From positions 248,001-312,000 of the forward strand of contig JALKAW010000001.1 in the NCBI GenBank assembly GCA_023015825.1: a stretch of 64,000 nucleotides of DNA. Reading direction: 5' to 3'. Below are positions 53,601-62,876 of this stretch, one piece after another. Below the pieces are notes generated by a model. That model was not told where the DNA came from and did not search any database. It saw only the letters and a list, made by a program, of their open reading frames with translations. Source of the DNA: Flavobacteriaceae bacterium S0862. GTDB taxonomy: Bacteria > Bacteroidota > Bacteroidia > Flavobacteriales > Flavobacteriaceae. Position 1 is the first letter of the stretch. Each line of letters begins with the position of its first letter. Made by a program: the position numbers and the translations under genes.

Positions 53601-53960
53601 TTAGAAAGCTCGTTTTAAACTATTTCTAATAATCCATAAGGACATTGCAAAGTTGCTAAAAGATAATAACCCACCAATAATAATAAACTGCTTAGCAGTT
53701 TTTCCAAATGAAATGATATTTAAAACATCAGATAAGTATGCTAAAATAAAGTATGACGAAAGACATACAAATGTAGTTCCTAAAGCAAAATTCAACTTAT
53801 TATTTGGTTTAATAATTTGCCAAACAAAGGGTATTCCAAAAATTAAAATAGGGAATGCAAAAACTCCTGAATTTCTATTGACATCAGTAAACCACAATCC
53901 TATAAAAATTAAAAAATATAGATATGGGATGTATTTTATGTATTTGTTTAAATCTTTCAT
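53601..53960 (-). CDS. small polytopic membrane protein
   Basis: 119 residues with four hydrophobic helices (about 10-25, 32-48, 57-75, 87-108). No named family recognised. It lies 35 nt upstream of kdsA on the same strand, so it may belong to that transcription unit, and it is divergent from typA. Confidence 0.6.
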   Translation of the reverse strand: MKDLNKYIKYIPYLYFLIFIGLWFTDVNRNSGVFAFPILIFGIPFVWQIIKPNNKLNFALGTTFVCLSSYFILAYLSDVLNIISFGKTAKQFIIIGGLLSFSNFAMSLWIIRNSLKRAF

Positions 53961-54081
53961 TTAAATAGTTTTATTGTTTAAACGCAATGACAATGCCAAT
54001 ATTTTGTGTAAGTAAACGAATAACAAATATTTAACATCTTAATGAAATAAATATTTATAATAAAAGTAACAAAATTAAATG

Positions 54082-54089
54082 TACCTTTG
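54082..54089 (+). promoter_or_regulatory. promoter -7 box of typA
   Basis: TACCTTTG matches TAnnTTTG and ends 20 nt before ATG 54110. Upstream sequence is very AT-rich with no clear -33. Confidence 0.6.
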
Positions 54090-54109
54090 CACGCTCAAAA
54101 TAAGGCACT

Positions 54110-55909
54110 ATGACCAATATTAAAAATATAGCGATAATAGCTCACGTCGACCATGGTAAAACTACTTTGGTAGATAAAATTATGTACCATTGTCAGTTAT
54201 TTCGTGAAAACGAAAATACAGGAGATTTAATTCTAGATAATAACGATTTAGAACGTGAACGCGGTATTACCATTACATCTAAAAATGTATCGGTTGTTTA
54301 CAAGGACACTAAAATTAATATTATTGATACACCTGGTCACGCCGATTTTGGAGGAGAAGTAGAGCGTGTACTTAATATGGCTGATGGTGTGTTGTTGTTG
54401 GTTGATGCGTTTGAAGGTCCAATGCCTCAAACACGTTTTGTATTGCAAAAAGCTATTGATTTAGGATTAAAACCTTGTGTGGTTGTAAACAAAGTAGATA
54501 AAGAAAATTGTACACCTGATGAAGTTCACGAAAAAGTGTTTGACTTAATGTTTGAGCTTGGAGCAGAGGAGTGGCAGTTAGACTTCCCTACAGTTTATGG
54601 TTCTGCCAAAAACAACTGGATGAGTGACGATTGGCAAAACGAAACTGATAATATAGAGCCATTATTAGATATGGTTATTGAACATATTCCTGCTCCAAAA
54701 ATTGAAGAAGGAACTACACAAATGTTAATTACCTCTTTAGACTTTTCTTCATTTACTGGACGAATCGCTATTGGACGTTTAACTCGTGGCGAATTAAAAG
54801 TTGGTCAAAATATTTCTTTGGTTAAAAGAGATGGTAGCATTGTAAAATCAAAAATAAAAGAGCTACACACTTTTGAAGGTCTAGGGCGTTTACAAGTTGA
54901 AGAAGTTCAAACGGGTGATATTTGTGCTATTGTAGGATTAGAAGGATTCGAAATAGGTGATACTATTGCCGATTTAGAAAACCCAGAAGGGTTAAAAACC
55001 ATAGCTATTGACGAGCCAACTATGAGTATGTTATTTACCATTAACGATTCACCATTTTTTGGTAAAGATGGTAAGTTTGTAACATCTCGACATATAAAAG
55101 AACGCTTAGATAAAGAGCTTGAAAAGAATTTAGCACTTCGTGTTAATGCAACCGATAGTGCCGATAAGTTTCTTGTTTTTGGTCGTGGCGTTTTGCATTT
55201 ATCTGTATTAATTGAAACGATGCGTCGTGAAGGTTACGAGCTTCAAATTGGACAACCACAAGTTATTATTAAAGAAATTGATGGTGTAAAATGCGAACCT
55301 GTAGAAGAAATGACTATTGATTTACCTGAATCTGTTTCAGGAAAAGCGATAGAAATGGTAACCATGCGTAAAGGAGAGATGTTGAGTATGGAAGCAAAAG
55401 GCGACCGTATGGTGTGTGAATTTATGGTGCCATCAAGAGGTATTATAGGCTTACGTAACCAGTTATTAACTGCTACAGCAGGTGAGGCCATTATGGCTCA
55501 CCGTTTTAAAGAATATCAGCCAATAAAAGGAGGTATTCCTGAACGCCAAAACGGATCTTTGGTATCTATGGAAAAAGGACAAGCCATTCCTTATTCGATT
55601 GATAAATTACAAGATAGAGGTAGATTTTTTGTAGATCCAGGCGAAGATATTTATGAAGGTCAGGTTATTGGTGAAAACTCTCGTGGCGATGATATGACTG
55701 TAAATGTTACTAAAACAAAAAAGTTAAGTAACGTTCGTTCTTCTGGTGCTGATGACAAGGCAAAAATTGTTCCTGCTATTAAATTTTCATTAGAAGAAGC
55801 ATTGGAATATATTCAAAAAGATGAGTATGTTGAGGTGACACCAAATCACTTGCGTTTACGTAAAGTCTTATTAAAAGAAGTTGATAGAAAGCGTAATAAA
55901 AGTATCTAA
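54110..55909 (+). CDS. typA: ribosome-associated translational GTPase TypA/BipA
   Basis: 599 residues. GTPase motifs: G1 [13 protein letters not shown] near 10-22, G2 [11 protein letters not shown] near 48, G3 [12 protein letters not shown] near 71, G4 VVNKVDKEN near 126, G5 YGSAKNNW near 164; then domain II ([26 protein letters not shown]), the EF-G-like domains and the BipA-specific C-terminal domain ([25 protein letters not shown]). Assists ribosome assembly and stress translation. Immediately followed by a small YgjV/SWEET-like membrane gene with zero gap. Confidence 0.97.
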   Translation: MTNIKNIAIIAHVDHGKTTLVDKIMYHCQLFRENENTGDLILDNNDLERERGITITSKNVSVVYKDTKINIIDTPGHADFGGEVERVLNMADGVLLLVDAFEGPMPQTRFVLQKAIDLGLKPCVVVNKVDKENCTPDEVHEKVFDLMFELGAEEWQLDFPTVYGSAKNNWMSDDWQNETDNIEPLLDMVIEHIPAPKIEEGTTQMLITSLDFSSFTGRIAIGRLTRGELKVGQNISLVKRDGSIVKSKIKELHTFEGLGRLQVEEVQTGDICAIVGLEGFEIGDTIADLENPEGLKTIAIDEPTMSMLFTINDSPFFGKDGKFVTSRHIKERLDKELEKNLALRVNATDSADKFLVFGRGVLHLSVLIETMRREGYELQIGQPQVIIKEIDGVKCEPVEEMTIDLPESVSGKAIEMVTMRKGEMLSMEAKGDRMVCEFMVPSRGIIGLRNQLLTATAGEAIMAHRFKEYQPIKGGIPERQNGSLVSMEKGQAIPYSIDKLQDRGRFFVDPGEDIYEGQVIGENSRGDDMTVNVTKTKKLSNVRSSGADDKAKIVPAIKFSLEEALEYIQKDEYVEVTPNHLRLRKVLLKEVDRKRNKSI

Positions 55910-56137
55910 ATGGATATTTTAGGAATTTCTTTAACCGATTGGGTTGGATATGCAGCTATGTTTGCATTGTTGGTGTCGTTTATAATGAAGGATGTAAAAA
56001 ACCTTCGTATAATTAACTCTGTAGGTTGTGGCTTATTTGTTGTTTACGGTTTTATGTTAAGTACGTCTTGGCCGATTGTAATAACGAATTCAGCAATTAT
56101 TTGTATCAACTTCTATTATTTGTTTATTAAGAAATAG
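55910..56137 (+). CDS. YgjV/SemiSWEET-like small membrane protein
   Basis: 75 residues, three transmembrane helices (about 11-25, 33-48, 53-71). DWVGYAAMFALLVSFIMKDVKNLRIINSVGCGLFVVYGFMLSTSWPIVITNSAIICINFYYLF resembles the repeat unit of YgjV/SWEET-type proteins and the short Flavobacteriaceae proteins often mislabelled uroporphyrinogen decarboxylase. Starts directly on the TAA of typA. Function uncertain. Confidence 0.65.
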   Translation: MDILGISLTDWVGYAAMFALLVSFIMKDVKNLRIINSVGCGLFVVYGFMLSTSWPIVITNSAIICINFYYLFIKK

Positions 56138-56230
56138 GGTCTTTTTCAATTAAATAAATACTTTTGTTGGTATATTATTAGAAAAACGCACCTAGATATT
56201 AAACCTAAAGATTTTTTTCAAACTATTAGA

Positions 56231-57073
56231 GTGCAACATTGGATAAAAAACACATTTGTTTTTTTGCCAATGTTTTTTAATAAGCAATTTTATTATTTTG
56301 ATACGATACTATTAGGTTTATTGGCATTTATTTCTTTTTCACTTATATCAAGCGCTGTTTATTGTTTTAATGATATTGTTGATGTTGATTTCGATAAAAA
56401 TCATATTGATAAAAAAAACAGGCCATTAGCAAAAGGCGCAATAACCAAAACTTTTGCAAAAAGAATAGCAATTTTATTTTTTCTTTTTGGAATAATTCTA
56501 GGGTCTTTTTTTATAAACAAAGAATTTGTTTTCGTTTTAGCTCTCTATTTTATTCTAAATATTGGTTATACATTCGGATTAAAAAAAATTATTGTTTTAG
56601 ATATACTAATGATAAGTTTTGGTTTCGTGCTTCGGGTTTTGGCTGGAGGAGTTGCAACAGAAACACCGTTAACCTATTGGATATTAATTATGGTTTTTCT
56701 ATTAGCCATATTCCTTACATTAGGTAAAAGACGCGATGAAGTATTGTTTTTTAACGATACAAATATTTTGGTAAGAGAAAATATTAAGTATTATAATATT
56801 AAGATAATTGACAAGCTTTTGTATGCAATTGCTACAATTCTAATAATCTTGTATATAATTTATAGTTTTTCAAAAAATGCCATTAGCAATTATGGGAGTG
56901 ACTATATTTTTATTACAGCTATTTTTGTAATTGCTGGAATGATAAGGTATTTTAATCTAATTTTGAGAAGATCAAACTCTGCTAATCCAACTAAAATTTT
57001 ATGGAGCGATAATGTCATGCAATTGATAGTTTTAGGATGGATTTTATGCTTTTGTTTTTTTATTTATTTTTAA
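56231..57073 (+). CDS. UbiA-family decaprenyl-phosphate phosphoribosyltransferase-like protein
   Basis: 280 residues as read from GTG 56231; the frame is open upstream to TAG 56135-56137, so a non-canonical earlier start is possible. UbiA-superfamily membrane prenyltransferase with the first Asp motif NDIVDVDFDKNH...KKNRPLAKG near 47-70 and a second YTFGLKKIIVLDILMISFGFVLR near 116, then FLTLGKRRDE, the pattern of DPPR synthases that attach phosphoribose from PRPP to polyprenyl phosphate. First gene of the surface-glycan run; followed by a GT-C-like protein and a HAD phosphatase. Confidence 0.82.
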   Translation: MQHWIKNTFVFLPMFFNKQFYYFDTILLGLLAFISFSLISSAVYCFNDIVDVDFDKNHIDKKNRPLAKGAITKTFAKRIAILFFLFGIILGSFFINKEFVFVLALYFILNIGYTFGLKKIIVLDILMISFGFVLRVLAGGVATETPLTYWILIMVFLLAIFLTLGKRRDEVLFFNDTNILVRENIKYYNIKIIDKLLYAIATILIILYIIYSFSKNAISNYGSDYIFITAIFVIAGMIRYFNLILRRSNSANPTKILWSDNVMQLIVLGWILCFCFFIYF

Positions 57074-57077
57074 TTGA

Positions 57078-58844
57078 ATGAGCGATTATCTAGAAAACAT
57101 CAAAATTTTTAGAAATGTTCCATTAACACTGGGACTTTTATTTTGTGTTTTTGCCTTCTTATCTTTTCAAGGTTTTGATGTTTGTGACGAAGGTTGGTAT
57201 CTTTCTTTTTACCAGCAAATTTTTGATAACCCGGAAACAGTCGAATATAATTTCGTTTTTTGGCTTACAGGAATTGTTGGAGGCACTTGGTATAAAATAT
57301 TTCCTAATGGTGGCATAGTCTCTTTTAGAATATTGGCACTTCTAATCAACCTGGGGACTTTTATAATTTCTTATAAAGTTTTAAAGTCATTTATTAAAAA
57401 GGAAATAGTTCTTTTAGGCTTAGTAATGATTTTTTTTATTAATGACTTTGCGTTATTGGCATTTTACTATAATCATCTATCTAGTCTTCTAGCGGTAATT
57501 GTTATTTGGTTGCTATCATCAGGATTGAGAAAAAATAATTGGTTGCTAATATTTTTTGCAGGATTAGTTACAGTTGCTAATGTTTTTGCAAGACTTCCAA
57601 ATATTACATTATTTAGTTTCATCTTGGTTTTTCCTGCTCAGTATTTACTGGATAGTCATGATAAAAGTTTAAAAACATGCATAAATAATATGCTGTATTA
57701 TTCTTTTGGTGCAATATTAGGTTTTGTAATAAGTTATTTTGTATTGTTGGCGTTTGGTCATTTAGATATATTTAAAAATGCTGTTCTAGGTATTATTGAT
57801 AAAGGAGGTGAACAAGATAGTAACCATAACATTTTTAGATTATTAAAAGTGTATAAATCAGAATATGCAGGGATTTTATTAACAGCCTTAAAATTGATCG
57901 TTATTTTTGGGGTATATGGTGCTATTAATAGTTATAAAAATAAAAGTATCGTATTAAAATATGGTTTGCTTTTAGTAACACTTACAGCTTTTTCTTATTT
58001 AATTTATTCTCAAAATATAAATATAATGTATGCCTTTGGACTCTTTGGTACTTTAGCGACCATATTTACTAAGGCTTTAGATGTTCAAATAAGGTTATTA
58101 GCGTTGCTATCACTACTATTTATGGTGTTTTTGCCATTTGGTAGCGATGGTGGCATACATAATGCAGGCTATGTGAGTTTATGGTTTTCACTACCATTTT
58201 TCTTCTGGTATATATTGAATATTAATGATATCAAATTTAGCTTGAAGAGCTTTAATTCGTTAAGTAATATTTCTATCAATCATAATGTAATTAAACAAGT
58301 TATTGCTGTTTTTATTCTGGCTTTTTTTATTACCAAGATTTATAAAATGAGTAACACTAGTTATTTTGATTATGGTAGCAGATTAAATAAAGTGCATATA
58401 ATAAATAGTGACTTGGCTAACACCTACACAACATATAAAAGGGCAACTATTATCAATGATTTATTAGTTGAATTGGAAGATTTTATTGAAGAGGATGATT
58501 ACCTTCTGGCTTATGATAAAATCCCAATGATAAACTACTTAACAAAAACAAAGCCCTATATGGGAAATTCTTGGGTTTGGGTATATGATAGCTATACATT
58601 TGAAAGAAAATTAAAGCAAGCTGAGAGTGAAATTGACGCGCTACCTCTTGTAGTACTGCAAAAATTTGAAACCATAGGAGGCTTTTCTGAGTCAATAAAA
58701 GACTATATGGATGAAACCAAGGAAGAAAATTATCTTTATAAAAGAGGTAGAGTAAAAGCCATGAATGCTTTCCTTAAGAGAAATCACTATGTCGTAGTGT
58801 GGAGTAACGATTATTTTGATATTTTAAAACCAAACTCAAATTAA
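57078..58844 (+). CDS. GT-C-like membrane glycosyltransferase
   Basis: 588 residues with about ten hydrophobic helices through residue 430 and a soluble C-terminal domain (about 440-588). An early acidic motif FDVCDEGWYLSFYQQIF near 32-48 sits in the first extracytoplasmic loop, where GT-C enzymes (ArnT, PMT, EmbC families) keep catalytic acidic residues. It would transfer a sugar from a polyprenyl-phosphate donor outside the membrane. No close family recognised. Four nt after the UbiA-like gene, before the HAD phosphatase gene. Confidence 0.6.
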   Translation: MSDYLENIKIFRNVPLTLGLLFCVFAFLSFQGFDVCDEGWYLSFYQQIFDNPETVEYNFVFWLTGIVGGTWYKIFPNGGIVSFRILALLINLGTFIISYKVLKSFIKKEIVLLGLVMIFFINDFALLAFYYNHLSSLLAVIVIWLLSSGLRKNNWLLIFFAGLVTVANVFARLPNITLFSFILVFPAQYLLDSHDKSLKTCINNMLYYSFGAILGFVISYFVLLAFGHLDIFKNAVLGIIDKGGEQDSNHNIFRLLKVYKSEYAGILLTALKLIVIFGVYGAINSYKNKSIVLKYGLLLVTLTAFSYLIYSQNINIMYAFGLFGTLATIFTKALDVQIRLLALLSLLFMVFLPFGSDGGIHNAGYVSLWFSLPFFFWYILNINDIKFSLKSFNSLSNISINHNVIKQVIAVFILAFFITKIYKMSNTSYFDYGSRLNKVHIINSDLANTYTTYKRATIINDLLVELEDFIEEDDYLLAYDKIPMINYLTKTKPYMGNSWVWVYDSYTFERKLKQAESEIDALPLVVLQKFETIGGFSESIKDYMDETKEENYLYKRGRVKAMNAFLKRNHYVVVWSNDYFDILKPNSN

Positions 58845-58851
58845 TATAACT

Positions 58852-59445
58852 TTGAAAACGATTGTTGCTTTTGATTTTGATGGTACACTCACAAAAAAGG
58901 ATTCCTTTATTGAGTTTATTAAATTTTGTAAAGGCACAACAGTTTTCTTTTTGAATTTACCATATTTAGCCTTATTATGGATTGTTGCTAAATTGAGAAT
59001 TATTACTGTAGATAATGCAAAAGAGAAGGTGTTTTGTCGTTTTTTTAAAGGACTATCAATCAATGAGTTTAATTTAAAAAGTAGAAGTTTTTCTAGTAAA
59101 ATTGACCTATTTTTACGGCAAGAGGCCTTACAAACAATTAATTCGTTTAACAAGCCCAATCATGAAGTGATAATTGTTAGTGCTTCAATTGAGAATTGGA
59201 TTAAACCATGGGCAGTTGAAAATGGAATTGATGATGTTGTTGCCACACAAATTGAAGTTGATAAGGATGGATTTTTAACAGGGTGTTTCCTTTCAAAAAA
59301 TTGTAAAGGAAAAGAAAAAGTGCTGAGAATTTTAAATAAATTTCCCAATAGAGAATCATATAAATTAATTTCGTTTGGGAATAGTAAAGGGGATAAAGAA
59401 CTTATTGAGTTTTCAAATAAGGGATATATGAACTCTATTAGATAA
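58852..59445 (+). CDS. HAD-IB family phosphatase
   Basis: 197 residues starting TTG 58852 (MKTIVAFDFDGTLT). HAD motifs: motif I FDFDGTLT (nucleophile Asp8), motif II VIIVSASIENWI (near 101), Lys region KGKEKVLRILN near 155, motif III FGNSKGDKEL (near 175). The HAD-IB subfamily includes polyprenyl-phosphoribose phosphatase candidates and sugar phosphatases. The TTG start, seven nt after the previous stop, is supported because the catalytic strand begins within six residues. Confidence 0.82.
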   Translation: MKTIVAFDFDGTLTKKDSFIEFIKFCKGTTVFFLNLPYLALLWIVAKLRIITVDNAKEKVFCRFFKGLSINEFNLKSRSFSSKIDLFLRQEALQTINSFNKPNHEVIIVSASIENWIKPWAVENGIDDVVATQIEVDKDGFLTGCFLSKNCKGKEKVLRILNKFPNRESYKLISFGNSKGDKELIEFSNKGYMNSIR

Positions 59446-59490
59446 TTAAAAACTGTTATCTAAATATGAACTTGTTTACGAAAGTATAGT

Positions 59491-60477
59491 ATGAGTAATA
59501 GTGTTTATAATTGTTTAAAGTACACTTCAAAATATTTTGATGAATGGAATGATTTTGTTTCTAAATCAAAAAATGCTACGTTTTTATTTTACCGTGATTT
59601 TATTGAGTACCATAATGATAGATTTCATGATTTTTCATTATTGGTTTTTAAAGATGAAGTGCTGATTGCAATTTTTCCAGCCAACAAAGACAAAAATAGT
59701 GTGTATTCACATCAAGGATTAACTTATGGAGGGCTCATTCTTAGTGATGAAATAGCTTTTAAAGATGTATTACTGGTTTATAAGGAACTTTTAAAAGTTC
59801 TTCATAATAAAGCAATTAGCCAGATTTATATAAAACTACTGCCAAAAATCTATCATACATTGCCTAGTGATGAAATGGATTACTTGCTTTTTAAGACCAA
59901 AGCCAAATTAACCCGAAGAGATATAACCTCTGTTATTGATGCTAAATATAAATTATCAATTCAGTCTTTAAACAGAAAAAGAGGTTTAAAGAAAGCTAAG
60001 TCTCACAATTTAGAGATTCGAGAAGTAAATAATTTTGAAGACTTTTGGAATGAAATTTTAATTCCAAATCTTAAAAAAAGACATCAAACACATCCAGTAC
60101 ATTCACTAGAGGAAATCACCTATCTTAAATCTAAATTCCCAAATAATATAAGACAGTTTAATGTTTTTAAAGGTGGTGAAGTTGTCGCTGGAGCTACGAT
60201 GTTTGACACAAAACATGTAGCACATGTACAGTATATTTCGGCTAACGATGATAAACAAAAACTAGGAAGTCTAGATGTGCTTTTTCACCATCTAATAAAT
60301 GATGCTTTTAAGACCAAGAAGTATTTTGATTTTGGCATTTCCAATATCAATCAAGGAAAGCAAATTAACGAAGGCTTATTATCATGGAAAGAATCTTTTG
60401 GTGCTAGAGCTATTGTGCATGAGTTTTATAAAGTAGACACGAAAAACTATGTAGAACTTAATTCAGTTTTTGTATGA
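59491..60477 (+). CDS. FemAB/GNAT-like acyltransferase
   Basis: 328 residues. A two-lobed GNAT architecture: ATFLFYRDFIEYHNDRFHDFSLLVFKDEVLIAIFPANK in the first lobe, EIREVNNFEDFWNEILIPNLKKRHQTHPVHSLEEITYLK, then GGEVVAGATMFDTKHVAHVQYISANDDKQKLGSLDVLFHHLINDAFKTKKYFDFGISN in the second, the latter resembling the CoA/tRNA-binding strand-loop of FemAB-like enzymes. Such enzymes N-acylate amino sugars. The next gene, an aminotransferase overlapping by 4 nt, would make the amino group. Substrate unknown. Confidence 0.7.
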   Translation: MSNSVYNCLKYTSKYFDEWNDFVSKSKNATFLFYRDFIEYHNDRFHDFSLLVFKDEVLIAIFPANKDKNSVYSHQGLTYGGLILSDEIAFKDVLLVYKELLKVLHNKAISQIYIKLLPKIYHTLPSDEMDYLLFKTKAKLTRRDITSVIDAKYKLSIQSLNRKRGLKKAKSHNLEIREVNNFEDFWNEILIPNLKKRHQTHPVHSLEEITYLKSKFPNNIRQFNVFKGGEVVAGATMFDTKHVAHVQYISANDDKQKLGSLDVLFHHLINDAFKTKKYFDFGISNINQGKQINEGLLSWKESFGARAIVHEFYKVDTKNYVELNSVFV

Positions 60478-61574
60478 TACGCTTTATGGATTTGCATAGT
60501 GTTAATGCACGATTTGATAAGGAATTTAGAACAGCTTACACTAAATTTTTAGCTTCAGGAAGATATATTTTAGGCGATGAGGTAGATGCTTTTGAAACTA
60601 ATTTCGCAAATTATTGTGGAACTAAATTTTGTATTGGTACTGCAAATGGTTTAGACGCATTAACTATAATTTTTAAAGCGTATATAGAGCTTGGTTTGTT
60701 GGAAAAAGGTGATGAAGTAATAGTTCCTGCAAACACTTATATAGCATCTATATTGGCTATTATTCATTCCGGATTAAATCCAGTATTGGTTGAGCCAGAT
60801 GAAAAGTCTTTTAATATTTGTCCTACTAAAATTGAGGATGCCATTACATGGAAAACTAGAGCTATAATGGTGGTCCATTTATATGGTCAGCTTGCAGACG
60901 TAGAGGCAATAAAAGAATTATCAATTAAGCATAATTTGTTGTTAGTAGAAGATGCTGCCCAGGCACATGGAGTAGTTAATGAGGAAGAAATAAAAGCAGG
61001 GAATTTTGGTGATGCAGCTGGATTTAGTTTCTACCCAAGTAAAAATCTTGGAGCATTAGGGGATGGAGGCTGTATTACTACTAATAATCAAGAGCTAGCT
61101 AACATGATTCGCAAACTGGGTAATTATGGAGCAGATTCAAAATATGTAAACGAAGTTAAAGGTTTCAATTCTAGATTGGATGAAATTCAAGCCCTGTTTT
61201 TGAATATTAAATTACCTTTTCTTGATGCGGATAATAGACACAGGATAGAAATAGCAAAACAATATGCCTCAGGAATAACTTCTTTTAAAATAGTATTACC
61301 TAGTTTTTCAGAAAAAGTAAATCATGTGTTTCATCAATTTGTGGTGAGAGTAAAAAATAGAGATGCTTTTGTGGATTATTTAAATAGAAATGGAGTAGAG
61401 ACAATAATCCATTACCCAATTCCACCTCACAAGCAAAAAGCATTAGAAGAATTTTCGCATTTGAGTTTTCCTATTACCGAGAAAATCCATAAAACAGTTG
61501 TAAGTTTGCCTTTGTACCCAACAATGACAAACCAAGATGTACAAACAATAATAGCACTTTTAAATGCCTACTAA
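60474..61574 (+). CDS. DegT/DnrJ/EryC1/StrS sugar aminotransferase
   Basis: 366 residues; PLP-dependent. Motifs GTANGLDALTIIFKAY near 54, VIVPANTYIASILAIIHSGLNPVLVEPDEKSFNI near 81-115, VVHLYGQ near 133, VEDAAQAHG near 158, FSFYPSKNLGALGDGGCITT near 185 (PLP Lys), YNSRLDEIQA-type NSRLDEIQALFLN and HYPIPPHKQ. Resembles FdtB-type enzymes making 3-amino-3,6-dideoxyhexoses for surface glycans, though the exact sugar cannot be read. ATG overlaps the previous TGA (ATGA). Confidence 0.88.
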   Translation: MIRFMDLHSVNARFDKEFRTAYTKFLASGRYILGDEVDAFETNFANYCGTKFCIGTANGLDALTIIFKAYIELGLLEKGDEVIVPANTYIASILAIIHSGLNPVLVEPDEKSFNICPTKIEDAITWKTRAIMVVHLYGQLADVEAIKELSIKHNLLLVEDAAQAHGVVNEEEIKAGNFGDAAGFSFYPSKNLGALGDGGCITTNNQELANMIRKLGNYGADSKYVNEVKGFNSRLDEIQALFLNIKLPFLDADNRHRIEIAKQYASGITSFKIVLPSFSEKVNHVFHQFVVRVKNRDAFVDYLNRNGVETIIHYPIPPHKQKALEEFSHLSFPITEKIHKTVVSLPLYPTMTNQDVQTIIALLNAY

Positions 61575-62876
61575 TTGAAAAAGTTAATTAAATATATTAA
61601 TAGTAAAGTCTTAGTTAAAGTTGCTTGGTTGCATTCTGCAACAGTTTTGACTAAAATTATTTCAGGCTTTTTAACCACCAAATTCATTGCCATTTTTATT
61701 GGCGCCGAGGGTATGGCGTTAATTGGAAACTTAAGGAGCTTTTTTACCTCAATTCAAACCTTTGCAACCGTTGGGCTTTATAATGGTGTTGTAAAATATA
61801 TTGGCGAGTTTAAGGAAGATGCGGCCAAGTTGAGTAAAACCATATCTACAGGCTACTATTTAGGCTTTTTTGCTACTATTTTAGTGAGTTTAATGTGTTA
61901 TTACAATGCCGAAAGAGTTAATGTATTCTTATTTTCTGATAATTACGATTTTGCATACATCATAAAAATAATGGCATTGGCAATCCCTTTCTATGCCTTA
62001 AATATGTTTTGTTTTTCTATTATGAATGGATTCTCGAAGTATAAAATCCTTCTGGTCATAAATATTATTGGACAAATCATGGGGTTGGGAGTGACCTTAC
62101 TATTAATATGGAAAAACAATATAGATGGAGCACTTATTTCGGTGGTTATTTCGCCATCACTTATCTTTTTAATTACCCTAGTTGGAATTTTAAATAGACG
62201 AAGTTTAACTAGCCAAATCAGGGTCGAAAATATAGATTTTAAATGGATTAAGAAATTTGGACCATTTACATTAATGGCTTTAGTCTCAGGTATAGCTTTA
62301 CCTTTAGTAACTATTGGTATTAGAAATTATATAATTACTGCAGAAGGTATGAATAGTGCTGGCTATTGGGAGGCTATGAATAGAATTTCTACTTATTATT
62401 TAATGTTTGTAAATTCTCTAATGACGCTTTATTTTCTCCCAAGATTTGCCGAAATAACAGATAAAAAGGAATTTAGAGCTGAAGTATTTAGTTTTTATAA
62501 AAACATAGCTCCAGTTTTTGGTTTAGGCCTTTTGGTGATTTACTTACTCAAACCATTTATAATCATGTTGTTTTTAACAGATGATTTTTTACCTGTTAAA
62601 GAATTATTTGGGTGGCAATTATTAGGAGATTTTGTAAAGATTTTATCGGTTCTAATAGCTTATAACTTTATAGCTAAAAGAATGTTTTGGCATTTTATAA
62701 TAACAGAATTGTTTTTAGTATTCATTACTTATTTTACTAGTTTGTTCTTTGTGGATATGTATGGTGTTGTTGGTGCAAACATGGCGCATTTTGTTAGTTA
62801 TGTTATGTATTTTGTAATCATATTAATAATTTTTAGTAGTTCTCTATTTGGTATAATTTCTGAGCATGACGACTAA
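61575..62876 (+). CDS. Wzx-type oligosaccharide flippase (first copy)
   Basis: 433 residues; 12 hydrophobic helices of the polysaccharide-transport (PST/MATE-like) superfamily, with AWLHSATVLTKIISGFLTTKFIAIFIGAEGMALIGNLRSFFTSIQTFATVGLYNGVVKYIGEF at the N-terminus, the LNMFCFSIMNGFSKYKIL segment near 140, and a conserved LLGDFVKILSVLIAYNFIAKRMFW near 355. Flips undecaprenyl-linked O-units across the inner membrane. Starts TTG 61575, directly after the preceding TAA. A second flippase gene overlaps its 3' end by 11 nt. Confidence 0.85.
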   Translation: MKKLIKYINSKVLVKVAWLHSATVLTKIISGFLTTKFIAIFIGAEGMALIGNLRSFFTSIQTFATVGLYNGVVKYIGEFKEDAAKLSKTISTGYYLGFFATILVSLMCYYNAERVNVFLFSDNYDFAYIIKIMALAIPFYALNMFCFSIMNGFSKYKILLVINIIGQIMGLGVTLLLIWKNNIDGALISVVISPSLIFLITLVGILNRRSLTSQIRVENIDFKWIKKFGPFTLMALVSGIALPLVTIGIRNYIITAEGMNSAGYWEAMNRISTYYLMFVNSLMTLYFLPRFAEITDKKEFRAEVFSFYKNIAPVFGLGLLVIYLLKPFIIMLFLTDDFLPVKELFGWQLLGDFVKILSVLIAYNFIAKRMFWHFIITELFLVFITYFTSLFFVDMYGVVGANMAHFVSYVMYFVIILIIFSSSLFGIISEHDD

